Positions 34,029 through 42,961 of a stretch of 64,000 nucleotides of DNA are shown here, piece by piece. The DNA comes from Dokdonella_A ginsengisoli (GTDB lineage: Bacteria; Pseudomonadota; Gammaproteobacteria; Xanthomonadales; Rhodanobacteraceae). Location of the stretch: contig NZ_JBHSHD010000010.1 in NCBI RefSeq assembly GCF_042652785.1, positions 957,641-1,021,640 of the forward strand, written 5' to 3'. The stretch's first letter is position 1, and every line of letters begins with the position of its first letter. The translations under genes were made by a program, and so were the position numbers. Below the pieces are notes generated by a model that was not told the origin of the DNA, searched no databases, and worked only from the letters and a program-made list of their open reading frames with translations.

Positions 34029-34038
34029 GGCGTTCCCG

Positions 34039-34214
34039 TCTCCCGCTTGCGGGAGAGTGATTGCCGCTGTCGACCACGTCGTTTTTGTTTTCCTTCTCCC
34101 GCTTGCGGGAGAAGGTGGTCCGCAGGACCGGATGAGGGAATGCGCAGTGAATCGCCTCACTGCGAAAACCCTCACCCGCGCCTTCGGCGCGACCTCTCCC
34201 GCACGCGGGAGAGG
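34039..34214. repeat. REP-like palindrome cluster between thrA and thrB
   Basis: Three palindromes share the core CTCCCGC...GCGGGAG: 34039-34056, 34092-34115 (CCTTCTCCCGC/GCGGGAGAAGG) and 34193-34214 (CCTCTCCCGC/GCGGGAGAGG). GGATGAGGG and CCCTCACCCGCGCC flank the inner part. This is a dispersed intergenic repeat type. It almost fills the 201-nt spacer and could act on mRNA stability or processing between thrA and thrB. Confidence 0.8.
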
Positions 34215-34229
34215 TGAACACCCAAGAAC

Positions 34230-35177
34230 ATGATTGCCAATGGAGAAGTCCTCTTGAATCGCCAAGCCACCGCCTTCGCCCCCGCCAGCGTCGCCAACGT
34301 CGGCGTCGGCTTCGACATCCTCGGCCACACCGTCGACGGCCCCGGCGACCGCGTCACGGTGCGCCGCGTGGCCGAGCCCGGCGTGCGCATCGTCGCCATC
34401 CGCGGCAACTCGCAGCCGCTGCCGTTCGAGCCGGACCGCAACACCGCCGGCACCGCTCTGCTGGCGATGCGCAAGATGCTCGCGCTGCAGTTCGGCTTCG
34501 AGATCGAGATCGACAAGGGCATCCCGTTCGGCTCCGGCATGGGCGGCTCGGCCGCCTCGGCGGTCGCCGCCCTGGTCGCCGCCAACGCCACGCTCGACAC
34601 GCCGCTGCCGCGCGCGCTGCTCTATCCGTTCGCACTGGAAAGCGAATACGCCGCCAGTGGCAGCCGCCACGGCGACAACGTCGGTCCGCTGCTGCTCGGC
34701 GGCCTGGTGCTGGCCACCGCCGACCGCCTGGTGAAGATTCCGGCGCCCGCGAACCTCCACTGCGCGCTGGTGCATCCGCAGGCGGTGCTGGAGACGCGCG
34801 AAGCGCGCGCGGCGCTGGCCGGCCACTACGCCCTGCCCGAATTCGTCGCGCAGAGCGCAAACCTCGCGCTGCTGCTGACCGGCTGCCAGGCCAACGACCT
34901 GGACCTGATCCGCGCCGGCCTGCGCGACCAGCTGATCGAGCCGCGCCGCGCGCCGCTGATCCGCGGCTTCGCTGCCGTGAAGCAGGCAGCGCTCGATGCC
35001 GGCGCGCTCGGTGCGAGCATTTCCGGCGCCGGTCCCAGCGCGTTCGCCTGGTGCGACGGCGAACGCGCCGCACACGACGTCGCCGAACGCATGCGCGCGG
35101 CGTTCCTGCAGGCCGGCCTGGCCAGCGAGAGCTGGGTCTCCCGCGTCGACGGACCGGCGACGGAGCAGGTCGCATGA
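34230..35177 (+). CDS. thrB: Homoserine kinase
   Basis: ThrB phosphorylates homoserine. The 315-residue GHMP kinase has FAPASVANVGVGFDILG at the N-terminus, the ATP loop PFGSGMGGSAASAVAAL near residue 100, and the C-terminal GASISGAGPSAFAWC. ATG at 34230 has no Shine-Dalgarno. TTG at 34254 (LNRQATAF) is preceded by GGAGA with a 7-nt spacer and may be the true start, giving 307 residues. Its stop overlaps thrC by 4 nt. Confidence 0.94.
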   Translation: MIANGEVLLNRQATAFAPASVANVGVGFDILGHTVDGPGDRVTVRRVAEPGVRIVAIRGNSQPLPFEPDRNTAGTALLAMRKMLALQFGFEIEIDKGIPFGSGMGGSAASAVAALVAANATLDTPLPRALLYPFALESEYAASGSRHGDNVGPLLLGGLVLATADRLVKIPAPANLHCALVHPQAVLETREARAALAGHYALPEFVAQSANLALLLTGCQANDLDLIRAGLRDQLIEPRRAPLIRGFAAVKQAALDAGALGASISGAGPSAFAWCDGERAAHDVAERMRAAFLQAGLASESWVSRVDGPATEQVA

Positions 35178-36478
35178 ACTTCCGCAGCACGCGCGAGCGC
35201 GCGCCCGCGCTCGGACTCGGCGAGGCGCTCGCCGCCGGCCTCGCCCCCGACGGCGGACTCTACGTGCCGCAGGAACTGCCGCACCTGAGCGCGGAGGACT
35301 TCGCCGGCCGCGACTCACTCGCCGACGTCTCGGCGACCTTGCTGCGGCCGTTCTTCGCCCGCGACGCGCTCGCCGCCGCGCTCGATGCGATCTGCGCCGA
35401 CGCGCTCGCCCTGCCCGCGCCACTGCGCGCGATCGCACCGCGCACGCAGCTGCTCGAGCTGTTCCACGGCCCGACCGCGGCATTCAAGGATTTCGGCGCG
35501 CGCTTCCTGGCGGCCTGCCTCGCCGCGCGCCACGGCCCCGGCGATGCGCCGCTGACGGTGCTGGTCGCCACCTCCGGCGACACCGGCGCCGCCGTCGCGG
35601 CCGCGTTTCATCGCCGGCCCGGCTTCCGCGTGGTGATCCTGTATCCGGACGGCCGCGTCTCGCCGCGCCAGGCGCACCAGCTCGGCTGCTTCGGCGACAA
35701 CGTCCAGGCGCTGCGCGTGGCCGGCTCGTTCGACGACTGCCAGGCGCTGGCCAAGCGTGCGCTCGCCGACGCCGCGCTGAAGGAACGCACGCCGCTGACC
35801 TCGGCCAACAGCATCAGCCTCGGCCGCCTGCTGCCGCAGATGAGCTACTACGCGCTCGCCGCGCTCGCGCACTGGCGCCGGCACGGCGAGGTGCTGAACT
35901 TCGTCATCCCGACCGGCAACCTCGGCAACGCCCTGGCCTGCATGCTGGCGCGCGCGATCGGTCTGCCGATCGGCGCGATCGCGCTGGCGACCAATGCCAA
36001 TCGCGTGCTGCCGGAGTTCTTCGCCGGCGCCGAGTACGCGCCGCGCGCCAGCGTGCCGACCTTGGCCAACGCGATGGACGTCGGCGCGCCGAGCAATTTC
36101 GAGCGCCTGCGCTGGCTGTACCCGGACGCCGCCGCGCTGCGTTCGGCCTTTACCGCCGAAGCGGTCGAGGATGCGGAAATCCGCAACGTCCTGCGCGGCT
36201 GCCGCGAGCGCTACGGCACCCTGGTCTGTCCGCACACCGCCACCGCGCTGCGCGTGCTCGAGCGCCTGCGCACCCGCGGCGACGAGCGCGACTACGCCGT
36301 CGCCGCGACCGCGCATCCGGCCAAGTTCGACGAAGTCATCGAGCCTCTGATCGGACAACCGATCCAGGTGCCCGCGGCGCTGGCCGCCCTGCTCGAACGC
36401 CCCAGCCGCGCCGAGCCGCTCGCCGCCGACTACGCCGCGCTGCGCGCCCGCCTGGAAGCGCCGGCCGCGGCACCGTGA
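35174..36478 (+). CDS. thrC: Threonine synthase
   Basis: ThrC converts O-phosphohomoserine to threonine with PLP. The 434-residue product begins MNFRSTRERAPALGLGEALA and has the PLP lysine at residue 105 (PTAAFKDFGARF). It also has VATSGDTGAAVA, the PLP-phosphate loop PTGNLGNALA and NSISLGRLLPQ. The ATG overlaps the thrB stop (ATGA at 35174-35177), implying coupled translation. It is the last gene of the operon. Confidence 0.96.
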   Translation: MNFRSTRERAPALGLGEALAAGLAPDGGLYVPQELPHLSAEDFAGRDSLADVSATLLRPFFARDALAAALDAICADALALPAPLRAIAPRTQLLELFHGPTAAFKDFGARFLAACLAARHGPGDAPLTVLVATSGDTGAAVAAAFHRRPGFRVVILYPDGRVSPRQAHQLGCFGDNVQALRVAGSFDDCQALAKRALADAALKERTPLTSANSISLGRLLPQMSYYALAALAHWRRHGEVLNFVIPTGNLGNALACMLARAIGLPIGAIALATNANRVLPEFFAGAEYAPRASVPTLANAMDVGAPSNFERLRWLYPDAAALRSAFTAEAVEDAEIRNVLRGCRERYGTLVCPHTATALRVLERLRTRGDERDYAVAATAHPAKFDEVIEPLIGQPIQVPAALAALLERPSRAEPLAADYAALRARLEAPAAAP

Positions 36479-36510
36479 AACGGGCTGCGCAGCCGGCGAT
36501 CGACACGGGC

Positions 36511-36539
36511 TTGGCGTTCCGCCCGGCAGACGCTATCAT
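36511..36539 (+). promoter_or_regulatory. tRNA-Ala(CGC) promoter
   Basis: TTGGCG (36511-36516) and TATCAT (36534-36539) are 17 nt apart and are followed by a GC-rich discriminator (GCGCGCCC), as expected for a stringently controlled stable-RNA gene. The tRNA starts 40 nt downstream. Confidence 0.75.
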
Positions 36540-36579
36540 GCGCGCCCTCGCGCGGCCCGTGGCCGGCGAAGCACATCGT

Positions 36580-36655
<76 letters not shown>

Positions 36656-36681
36656 TTTGCTTCATCCAAGGCAGTCCAGAG

Positions 36682-36724
36682 AAGGCCGAAAACCCCCAAA
36701 AATCACGGGTTTCCGGCCTTTTTT
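36682..36724 (+). terminator. Rho-independent terminator behind tRNA-Ala
   Basis: AAGGCCGAAAACCC and GGGTTTCCGGCCTT pair as a long stem with a small asymmetry, followed by six T residues (36719-36724). It is the clearest intrinsic terminator in the window. Confidence 0.88.
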
Positions 36725-36819
36725 GTGTCCGACGACGTACGCCCGAATCGGTTGGAATCCGGCGGTTCCGACAGTAACTTTGACAGTAGCTGGATGACCC
36801 CCATCCCGAGTTACTGCTC

Positions 36820-38043
36820 ATGCCTCTGACCGACGTCACGATCCGCAAGGTTGCCGCCGCCAAGCCGCTCAGGCTCGTCGACGGCGAAGGCCTTTACCTG
36901 CTGGTCAACCCGAATGGATCGAAGTGGTGGCGCTTCGACTACCGCTTCGACGGCCGACGCAAGACGATCTCTCTCGGCGTGTATCCAGAGACTGCCCTGA
37001 TTGATGCACGCACCAAGCGCGCGGAGGTAAAGCATCAGCTGGCCAACGGGGTGGATCCCAGCGTGAAGCGCCGGATCGAGCGGCACGTTGGCGAGGACAC
37101 CTTCGAAGCCGTCGCCCGGGAGTGGTTCATGCGCTTCTCGCCCGGGTGGGCCAAGAGCCATTCCGACAAGATCATCCGGCGGCTGGAACTCAACCTATTC
37201 CCATGGCTCGGGAAGCGCCCGGCAGGTCAGATCGAACCGCTTGAGATTCTGGTCTGCCTACGTCGCATCGAAGGGCGCGGAGCACTCGATACCGCGCACC
37301 GTGCGCTGCAGAACGTCGGCCAGGTGCTCCGCTACGCCGTCGCCACCGGGCGTGCACCCCGCGACATCTCCGCGGACCTCCGCGGAGCGTTGCCGCCGGC
37401 CAGACACATCCATTACCCCACGATCGTCGAACCCAGGGAAGTCGGCGCCCTTCTCAACGCGATCGATAGCTACCGGGGCAGCGTCGTGGTGCGGTGCGCG
37501 CTGAAGCTATCTCCTTACGTGTTCACGCGCCCGGGCGAGCTGCGCAAGGCCTCCTGGTCGGAATTCGATCTCGACCGCGGCGAATGGCGGATTCCTGCCG
37601 AGCGGATGAAATCCCGTGTGCCTCATATCGTCCCGCTCTCGGAACAGGCCGTGGCGATCCTGCTCGAACTGAAGCCGCTGACCGAGTCGAGCGGGCTCCT
37701 GTTTCCCGGGCGCGACAACCAAAAGCCGATGTCGGACAACACCGTCAATGCGGCGCTCCGGCGGCTCGGCTACGAGAAGGACATGTTCACCGCGCACAGC
37801 TTCCGGAGCATGGCCTCTACCTTGCTCAACGAGCTCGGCTGGAATCCGGATGCCATCGAGCGCCAGCTGTCGCATGGCGAACGAAACAAGGTGCGTGCGG
37901 CCTACAACCACGCGCAGCACCTTCCCGAGCGCAGGAAGATGATGACCGCGTGGGCGGATCACCTGGACAGGTTGAAGCGGGATGCCAAGCGGGAACCGGC
38001 GGTCTCCAGGCACAAGAAGCGGGGCGTCAAGCTCGCAGCATGA
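36820..38043 (+). CDS. int: P4-type tyrosine integrase
   Basis: The 407-residue product has the DUF4102 N-terminal arm-binding domain (LRLVDGEGLYLLVNPNGSKWW and RKTISLGVYPE), a core-binding domain, and the C-terminal catalytic domain. Arg237 lies in TRPGELRK, His326/Arg329 in HSFRSM, His352 in LSHGE and the Tyr362 nucleophile in AAYNHAQ. Such integrases insert islands into tRNA genes. Its position right behind tRNA-Ala(CGC) fits. All catalytic residues are present, so the enzyme looks intact. SD is weak (no strong purine run before 36820). Confidence 0.94.
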   Translation: MPLTDVTIRKVAAAKPLRLVDGEGLYLLVNPNGSKWWRFDYRFDGRRKTISLGVYPETALIDARTKRAEVKHQLANGVDPSVKRRIERHVGEDTFEAVAREWFMRFSPGWAKSHSDKIIRRLELNLFPWLGKRPAGQIEPLEILVCLRRIEGRGALDTAHRALQNVGQVLRYAVATGRAPRDISADLRGALPPARHIHYPTIVEPREVGALLNAIDSYRGSVVVRCALKLSPYVFTRPGELRKASWSEFDLDRGEWRIPAERMKSRVPHIVPLSEQAVAILLELKPLTESSGLLFPGRDNQKPMSDNTVNAALRRLGYEKDMFTAHSFRSMASTLLNELGWNPDAIERQLSHGERNKVRAAYNHAQHLPERRKMMTAWADHLDRLKRDAKREPAVSRHKKRGVKLAA

Positions 38044-38059
38044 TTCGTGTGAGCCGCGG

Positions 38060-38338
38060 CTACGTCACGTCGAGAAGATCGCGGATGTCCTCGACTCGCC
38101 ACGCGGTGATCCGCTGGCCGAGAGCGCGCGTTGGCTGAGGGTAGCGACCGGACTTTACACCCGCCCACCAGGTGGAACGCGATACCGGAATGATCGCGGC
38201 GATGGCCGCCCGCCCAGCGCGCGCGGGCCGTCCGATGATCTGATGAAGCCGGAGATATCCCCTGTCCGGCAGGGGACATGGCAATGCGCGATGCTCAACC
38301 GCCGATACCGACGTACCACTTACGGCTTTACTGGCCAT
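38060..38338 (-). CDS. alpA: AlpA-family regulatory/excisionase-like protein
   Basis: The 92-residue product carries the AlpA signature in its C-terminal two thirds: GYLRLHQIIG, IIPVSRSTWWAGVKSGRYP, then TRALGQRITAWRVEDI. These winged-helix proteins control integrase expression or excision in P4-like islands. It is convergent with int, 16 nt apart. The first about 25 residues are not conserved, so the start may lie further in. Two degraded relatives occur at 38854-38970 and 61695-61798. Confidence 0.85.
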   Translation of the reverse strand: MASKAVSGTSVSAVEHRALPCPLPDRGYLRLHQIIGRPARAGRAAIAAIIPVSRSTWWAGVKSGRYPQPTRALGQRITAWRVEDIRDLLDVT

Positions 38339-38853
38339 GACATGCTTTCTCGCCTGAAGGCGCGACGCGCGCTATCGACGCCTTAGCTTCCACGTCAGGC
38401 CTCTAACGTCAAAGACCGGATCAGGCAGGAAGATCGCCTGAAACGACAGAGTCCGTACCTGGGAGGACGGTAGAAGACTCCCGCCGACAACGGCGTAGAT
38501 CTTCCGAATCACGGTTGTCGCTTCCCACCAGCCATCTGATTGCAGAGCCCCACTCGATCATCAACAGGTCACGCAAACCTGCGTGGTTAGGGGATTTTCC
38601 TTCGGTTGATGCGGCTCTTCTACCGCCACTTTTACCGCAGGGGGCGCAGAGCTTTTGCTGGCGCGGGAGATGGAGCTCTTTGTTGTGATAGCGACGTTTC
38701 CGGCACCAAAGCACACCAGCTACTCGTCGACGGATTCCCTCGCTCACGCATAGTCTCAGGCGGATCAATTGCGCTGCAAAGTCGACCTTTGGTCGGCCTT
38801 CAGATTATTTGGGGCGGCTTGTGTGCCAGCTCGCCGAAAGCCCGATCTCTCGC
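38339..38853. other. Gene-poor spacer
   Basis: No convincing gene is seen. From about 38554 the sequence belongs to the long direct repeat. A short minus-strand stretch reading LPRQQKLCAPC looks coding-like in both repeat copies, but it runs into stops and is not assigned. Confidence 0.5.
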
Positions 38854-41172
38854 GCTATGGCCCTAGGACTTGCGTCGTCGTCGCGTGTAGCGGGCCGGAC
38901 TTCATACCCGCCCACCAAGCGGAACGCGACACCGGAGTGACCGCGGGAATGGCTAACCGCCCATCCGGTGTCCCGGACTGGACCGATACAGGCGTGTCGA
39001 AAACCGCGATCAGTCGAAGCCGTTCGTAAAGATGCGATCGACGACGACCGGTTGCGAGAGTTCGAACGCGCCGATGTCGGTGTCGGCTCCGAACACGCGC
39101 GGGTGACCAGCGCCGCGCTGGTCGCTGGCCAAACGTCCGGGATTGCTGCCGCGATCGATCGCGGGGCTGCCCGTGGCGAGCGCATGGGTCGGCGTCGGAC
39201 CGCCGTAGTCGCCCAGCGGCAGCAGGCCGGGGTCCCCGATCAGTGTGTCGGAGGGCGGCGTGCCGTTCATGGCCGTGATGATGTCGTGGTCGCCTTGGAC
39301 GACGAGGCTTGCGAGACTGCCGATGTCCGCGACGGAGCTGGCGCTCGTATTGCCGGCGACGATCGAACTCGTGATCGTGACCGTCGGCGCGAGCGGGGCG
39401 CCGTTCACGATGTTGCGCACGAAGATGCCACCGCCGCCGGCAACCGCATCTGCTGCGGCATTGGCTGCGATCGTGCTGTTGCGCACGAGCATGTTGCCGT
39501 AGGTCGCGTGCACGCCGCCGCCGTTGGTGCCGCTGGTGTTGCCGCTGATCGTCGAGTTTTCGATCGTGGTCGTGAATTCGCCGACCGTGCAGACGCCGAA
39601 GCAGCCCGGTGCGAACACAGCGCCGCCTTCGAGGTCGCTGTGGTTGTCCGAGAGCGTGCTGTTCCTGATCGTGACGTCGCCGGCCAAGGCGCAGATGCCG
39701 GCGGCGCGACCACGGCTTTCGTTGCCCGCTACCACCGACTCTTCCAGCGTGACGCTGCGCAGCGCGTAGAGTCCGCCGCCGCCGAAGGCCTGCGTGTTGC
39801 CGGCGGGGCCGCCGATCATGCTGTGGGTCACCCTGCTGCCGGCGAGCACGATACTGCCGCTGGAGAACACCGCGCCGCCGGCATATTTTCCGCCGTCGAT
39901 GTAGCCGCGGGTGATGTCCAGATGGTCAAGCCTCAGGATGCCGCCGCCGTTGTGCAGGATGACGCGGTCCTGCCGATCGCCATCGAACGTCAGCGTGCGA
40001 TCGCCCGGCCCGATGATCGCGATGCTGTTCGCGTTGGACGTGAACGCGCCACCGGTCAGCGTGATCGTGCAGTGAGACAATGCCGACAGGTCCACGACGC
40101 CGCCATCCGGGACATTGGCGATGGCCGCGCGCACGGCGCCTTCCGAGCAGTCGCTCACCGGTGGCGGTGGCGTCCCGGACTCGAACGCACCGATGTCGGC
40201 CGCAGCGCCGATCGTGCGCGGGAACGTGGAGCCGCGCTGGTCGAAAAAGAGGCCAGGAGACGGCCGGCCCGCTTCGATGGCCACGCTGCCGGGCGCGAGG
40301 GCGTGCGTCCACGTCGGGCCACCGTGGTCGGCCAGCGGCAGCAGGCCCGGATCGGTGGTGATCGTGTCCGGCGGCGCCGCTGGCGAGGAGCTCATGACGA
40401 TGTTGTGGTCGCCGGCGATCGGTGGCGTCGGGCCCGCGATGTTGAACAGGGTAATGTCGTGGCCGTTGTTGCTGGCGGTGTTGTTGGCGACGATGCTGTT
40501 GGCGAGTCGCAGCGAGTAGCCGTTCACGCACACGCCGCCGCCACCCGCGCGCCACCCGTCAAACGGCTCCCTGGACGCGGTGTTGAAGGCGATCGTGCTG
40601 TCGGACACGTCCACCGGACTTCCGTACATGGACGCAACGCCGCCACCGTCCATCGCGGTGTTGCCGCTGATCGTGCTGGCCCTGACGCTCAGCCTGACCA
40701 GGACACCACCGATCGGCAAGTTCTCGTTTTGACGGATGGCCACGCCGCCGCCTTTCTGTATGGCGTGGTTGTCCGTGATCACGCTGTGGGCAATGGAGAC
40801 GTTGCCCTGGCCGTACACGCCGCCGCCACCTTTCGCGTACGCCGTGTTGCCGCTGATCGTGCTGTACGAAACGTAGAGATTGCCGCCGGCGAAAATGCCG
40901 CCGCCTGCGCCGCCGCGATAGCTCACGATGCCGAGGACGGAAGGCAGGAGGGTGCCGCATGCGGCATTGCCGGACACGGTCGACCGGATCACCGAGACAT
41001 CACCCTCCGCGAACACGCCGCCGCCATATCCCTCGTTGTACTGGTTGTTCCCGACGGGATAGCAGACCGAGGAGTTGGTCAGCGAGCTGTTCGAAAGGGT
41101 CACGCCACCGTCGGAGCGCACCGCACCGCCGGTACCGTTGTAGACGGTGTATTTGTCCTCGTCGCGGGGCGT
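38554..41172. repeat. Long direct repeat, left copy
   Basis: This segment is repeated in the same orientation at 61374-64000. From about 39010 to 41172 the offset is a constant 22,828 bp, so there is no net insertion or deletion. The part 39.85-41.17 kb is about 98% identical by eye, 39.2-39.6 kb clearly less (about 83-85%), and 38.55-38.9 kb has small indels. The right copy is cut by the window end, so the repeat may be longer. Confidence 0.92.
38854..38970 (-). pseudogene. AlpA fragment (left repeat copy)
   Basis: The minus strand reads PDGRLAIPAVTPVSRSAWWA then GMKSGPLHATTTQ and a stop. This matches the recognition-helix part of the AlpA protein at 38060-38338 (IIPVSRSTWWAGVKSGRYP). The N-terminal half and the TAWRVEDI end are missing, so it is a remnant. 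Confidence 0.75.
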
Positions 41173-41580
41173 GGTGTCATTGCCGTTCGTGATCGCGAGG
41201 TGGTCGAGCGTCAGCAGACCATGGCCGGTGTGATGGAAGACGCGGCTTGCATGGTTGCCGCTCAGCGTCAGCGAGGTGTCGGCCGGGCCCTGCACGGTGA
41301 GGTTGTCGACGGCAATGGCGATTTCGCCGGCGGTTAGCGTGATCGTGCAACTGGAGAGCGCGCTCAGGTCGATGGTGTCTCCATTGGAAGCGCCCTCGAC
41401 GGCGTCGCGCAATGCGCTTTCGCTGCACGTGGTGACCGAGAGGGTCGAACCTATGCGGGTCGCAGCCGATGTGGCCGCATGCGCGTCGCGCGTAAGCGGG
41501 ACGGCGGCGAACAGGGCGGTGAGGGCCGCCGCCAATGGCCGCATCGGAAACGGGCGGCGAACGCTTCCAGTCGCGTGCAT
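39010..41580 (-). CDS. Secreted parallel beta-helix protein with choice-of-anchor Q domains, DGF tail
   Basis: The 856-residue product has a signal peptide around MRPLAAALTALFAAVPLTR (cleavage near AHA-A). Two homologous halves follow. Each opens with a CTITLT segment (SALSSCTITLTAGEIA; SALSHCTITLTGGAFT), passes through repeated STISGNTA/STIAFNTA beta-helix turns and closes with a Q-type anchor segment (GGPTWTHALAPGSVAIEAGR; GGPTPTHALATGSPAIDRGS). It ends VVDRIFTNGFD. It may be surface-displayed or secreted, perhaps adhesive or polysaccharide-binding; no catalytic site is evident. A near copy lies at 61838-64000. Confidence 0.85.
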   Translation of the reverse strand: MHATGSVRRPFPMRPLAAALTALFAAVPLTRDAHAATSAATRIGSTLSVTTCSESALRDAVEGASNGDTIDLSALSSCTITLTAGEIAIAVDNLTVQGPADTSLTLSGNHASRVFHHTGHGLLTLDHLAITNGNDTTPRDEDKYTVYNGTGGAVRSDGGVTLSNSSLTNSSVCYPVGNNQYNEGYGGGVFAEGDVSVIRSTVSGNAACGTLLPSVLGIVSYRGGAGGGIFAGGNLYVSYSTISGNTAYAKGGGGVYGQGNVSIAHSVITDNHAIQKGGGVAIRQNENLPIGGVLVRLSVRASTISGNTAMDGGGVASMYGSPVDVSDSTIAFNTASREPFDGWRAGGGGVCVNGYSLRLANSIVANNTASNNGHDITLFNIAGPTPPIAGDHNIVMSSSPAAPPDTITTDPGLLPLADHGGPTWTHALAPGSVAIEAGRPSPGLFFDQRGSTFPRTIGAAADIGAFESGTPPPPVSDCSEGAVRAAIANVPDGGVVDLSALSHCTITLTGGAFTSNANSIAIIGPGDRTLTFDGDRQDRVILHNGGGILRLDHLDITRGYIDGGKYAGGAVFSSGSIVLAGSRVTHSMIGGPAGNTQAFGGGGLYALRSVTLEESVVAGNESRGRAAGICALAGDVTIRNSTLSDNHSDLEGGAVFAPGCFGVCTVGEFTTTIENSTISGNTSGTNGGGVHATYGNMLVRNSTIAANAAADAVAGGGGIFVRNIVNGAPLAPTVTITSSIVAGNTSASSVADIGSLASLVVQGDHDIITAMNGTPPSDTLIGDPGLLPLGDYGGPTPTHALATGSPAIDRGSNPGRLASDQRGAGHPRVFGADTDIGAFELSQPVVVDRIFTNGFD

Positions 41581-42240
41581 GGGTGGTCCCGGCTAGGCGG
41601 CGCAGGCGCCACATCGTACGCCCATCGGAGTCCTCGCGCCCTGATCGTTGCAAACGCGCGGACGCTTCGGCCCTCGCCGTATCGGAATGTGGCGACGAGC
41701 CTCCTGTGCAAGGAAAGTTCCTAATACATGGGCATCCATGCATCCGACGAGGCGTCTTTGATCGCCTGGATGCCGAAGAGACGCAGCCCCTCATACGACA
41801 GCGGGCACTTCAGTACGAAGAAATCGGCCGCCCCGTCTGACTCAAACCCCGACGCCCAAGGTCCCGACGAAAGGGATGACGGCCACGCAAGTGCTGCGAC
41901 AAGGCGCTCCCAACGCGAGCAGTGCGGAAGGCTCGTACAGCCGTTGCGACCGGATAGCCGCGCACGATCGTGGCCCTCCATTGCCACGTCGGCTGTGGAA
42001 CGGATGAAGATGTCGACCATCTGGCGCGAGATAGACCACGTGGGAGTTGCGCGCCTTCACCCGCAGATCTATCCGGCCGGCGCGAAGCTTATCGCGGCAA
42101 TCCCTAACGTACGCGAACGCACAGAGCGGGGGCCACTCACCGTATATGGTGGGCATATGAAGAGAAGATCTCATGCTTTTGCGTCATAGGATCTGAGGTC
42201 CTTTGGGCACACCAGCACTTCCAACTAAGGACGAAAGAGC
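41581..42240. other. Gene-poor region upstream of the beta-helix gene
   Basis: About 660 nt without a recognisable gene. Open frames on both strands have biased, arginine-rich composition and no homology I recognise. It should contain the beta-helix gene promoter. Confidence 0.5.
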
Positions 42241-42453
42241 ATGTCTGCGTTGTGGTGCGCCTGCGCCGTCTCGTTGCCGCCTGAAGGAGACGCCATCCAG
42301 TTCCGTCTCGAGGGTCGGAACGCATTCGTGATCGGGACCTATGTCCCAGGATTCTTTCTGTCCCGCTGGGCGGAGTATGAGGTCGGTCGCGTCGTGTCGT
42401 GGCGAGATCTAGATCAGACCGAATCGATTGCCACAGCGTCACCTGATCCCTGA
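42241..42453 (+). CDS. Small hypothetical protein (doubtful)
   Basis: A 70-codon frame begins MSALWCACAVSLPPEGDAIQ and has the balanced stretch GRNAFVIGTYVPGFFLSRWA. AAGGACGAAAGAGC precedes the ATG. No family is recognised and the surrounding DNA looks decayed, so it may be a remnant. Confidence 0.3.
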   Translation: MSALWCACAVSLPPEGDAIQFRLEGRNAFVIGTYVPGFFLSRWAEYEVGRVVSWRDLDQTESIATASPDP

Positions 42454-42579
42454 GCTCGATCGGCGCCGAACGCGGCTCCCACAAGTCGACCCTTTCGGAG
42501 AGATCACTTCCAAAGATGCGGCCACGTCGCCGCAACACTCCGGCTCGCCGGCCCGTTCATCCAAAAAGAGATCATCGAT

Positions 42580-42924
42580 ATGAGAACCCGCATCCGTTCA
42601 CTGACAGCGCTCGCTCTGGCAACCGCCCTCCTTTCTACCGCCGCGTCCACCTCCATTGCGCAAACGAAGGGAGCCGACGACGGGACCAAGGCGAAGTCGG
42701 ATCAACCCCTGTCCGACACCTGGATCACGACCAAGGTCAAGTCCGAACTGGCTACGACCGACGGCGTCAAGAGTATGGACATCAGCGTGACAACGGTCGA
42801 CGGCGTGGTGACGCTGAAGGGCACACAGGTCACCGATGCCGCCGTGAGGAAAGCCGTAATCGCCGCCGAAATGGTCGACGGCGTAAAAAAAGTCGACGCA
42901 ACGGGACTGACGGAAAAGCAGTGA
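42580..42924 (+). CDS. BON-domain periplasmic protein (OsmY-like)
   Basis: The 114-residue product has a signal peptide (ALATALLSTAASTSIAQ) and one BON domain: SDTWITTKVKSELATTDGVK, ISVTTVDGVVTLKGTQV, AVIAAEMVDGVKKVDATG. BON proteins such as OsmY protect the envelope in osmotic and other stress and bind phospholipid. ATG at 42580 follows AAAAAGAGATCATCGAT. It is 37 nt upstream of a CsbD gene, another stress protein, so the two are probably co-expressed. Confidence 0.9.
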   Translation: MRTRIRSLTALALATALLSTAASTSIAQTKGADDGTKAKSDQPLSDTWITTKVKSELATTDGVKSMDISVTTVDGVVTLKGTQVTDAAVRKAVIAAEMVDGVKKVDATGLTEKQ

Positions 42925-42961
42925 CGCGCGCGACTCACTCACGACACGAGAGGATTTTCCA

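Noticed and set aside
31374..35483. Long minus-strand open frame (over 1300 codons) opposite thrABC
   Set aside because: It is the antisense shadow of strongly supported thrA, thrB and thrC. Its Arg/Gly/Ala-rich translation lacks any family motif and reflects high-GC codon bias.
38594..38700. Cys-containing minus-strand stretch (LPRQQKLCAPC) in both long-repeat copies, possibly a DUF2256-like remnant
   Set aside because: Only one CxxC is visible, the WRKKW-like part needs a frame change and meets a stop, and no second Cys pair follows.
41728..42189. 153-codon plus-strand frame upstream of the BON gene
   Set aside because: Low-complexity, arginine/serine-rich translation, no family resemblance, and equally long frames on the other strand.
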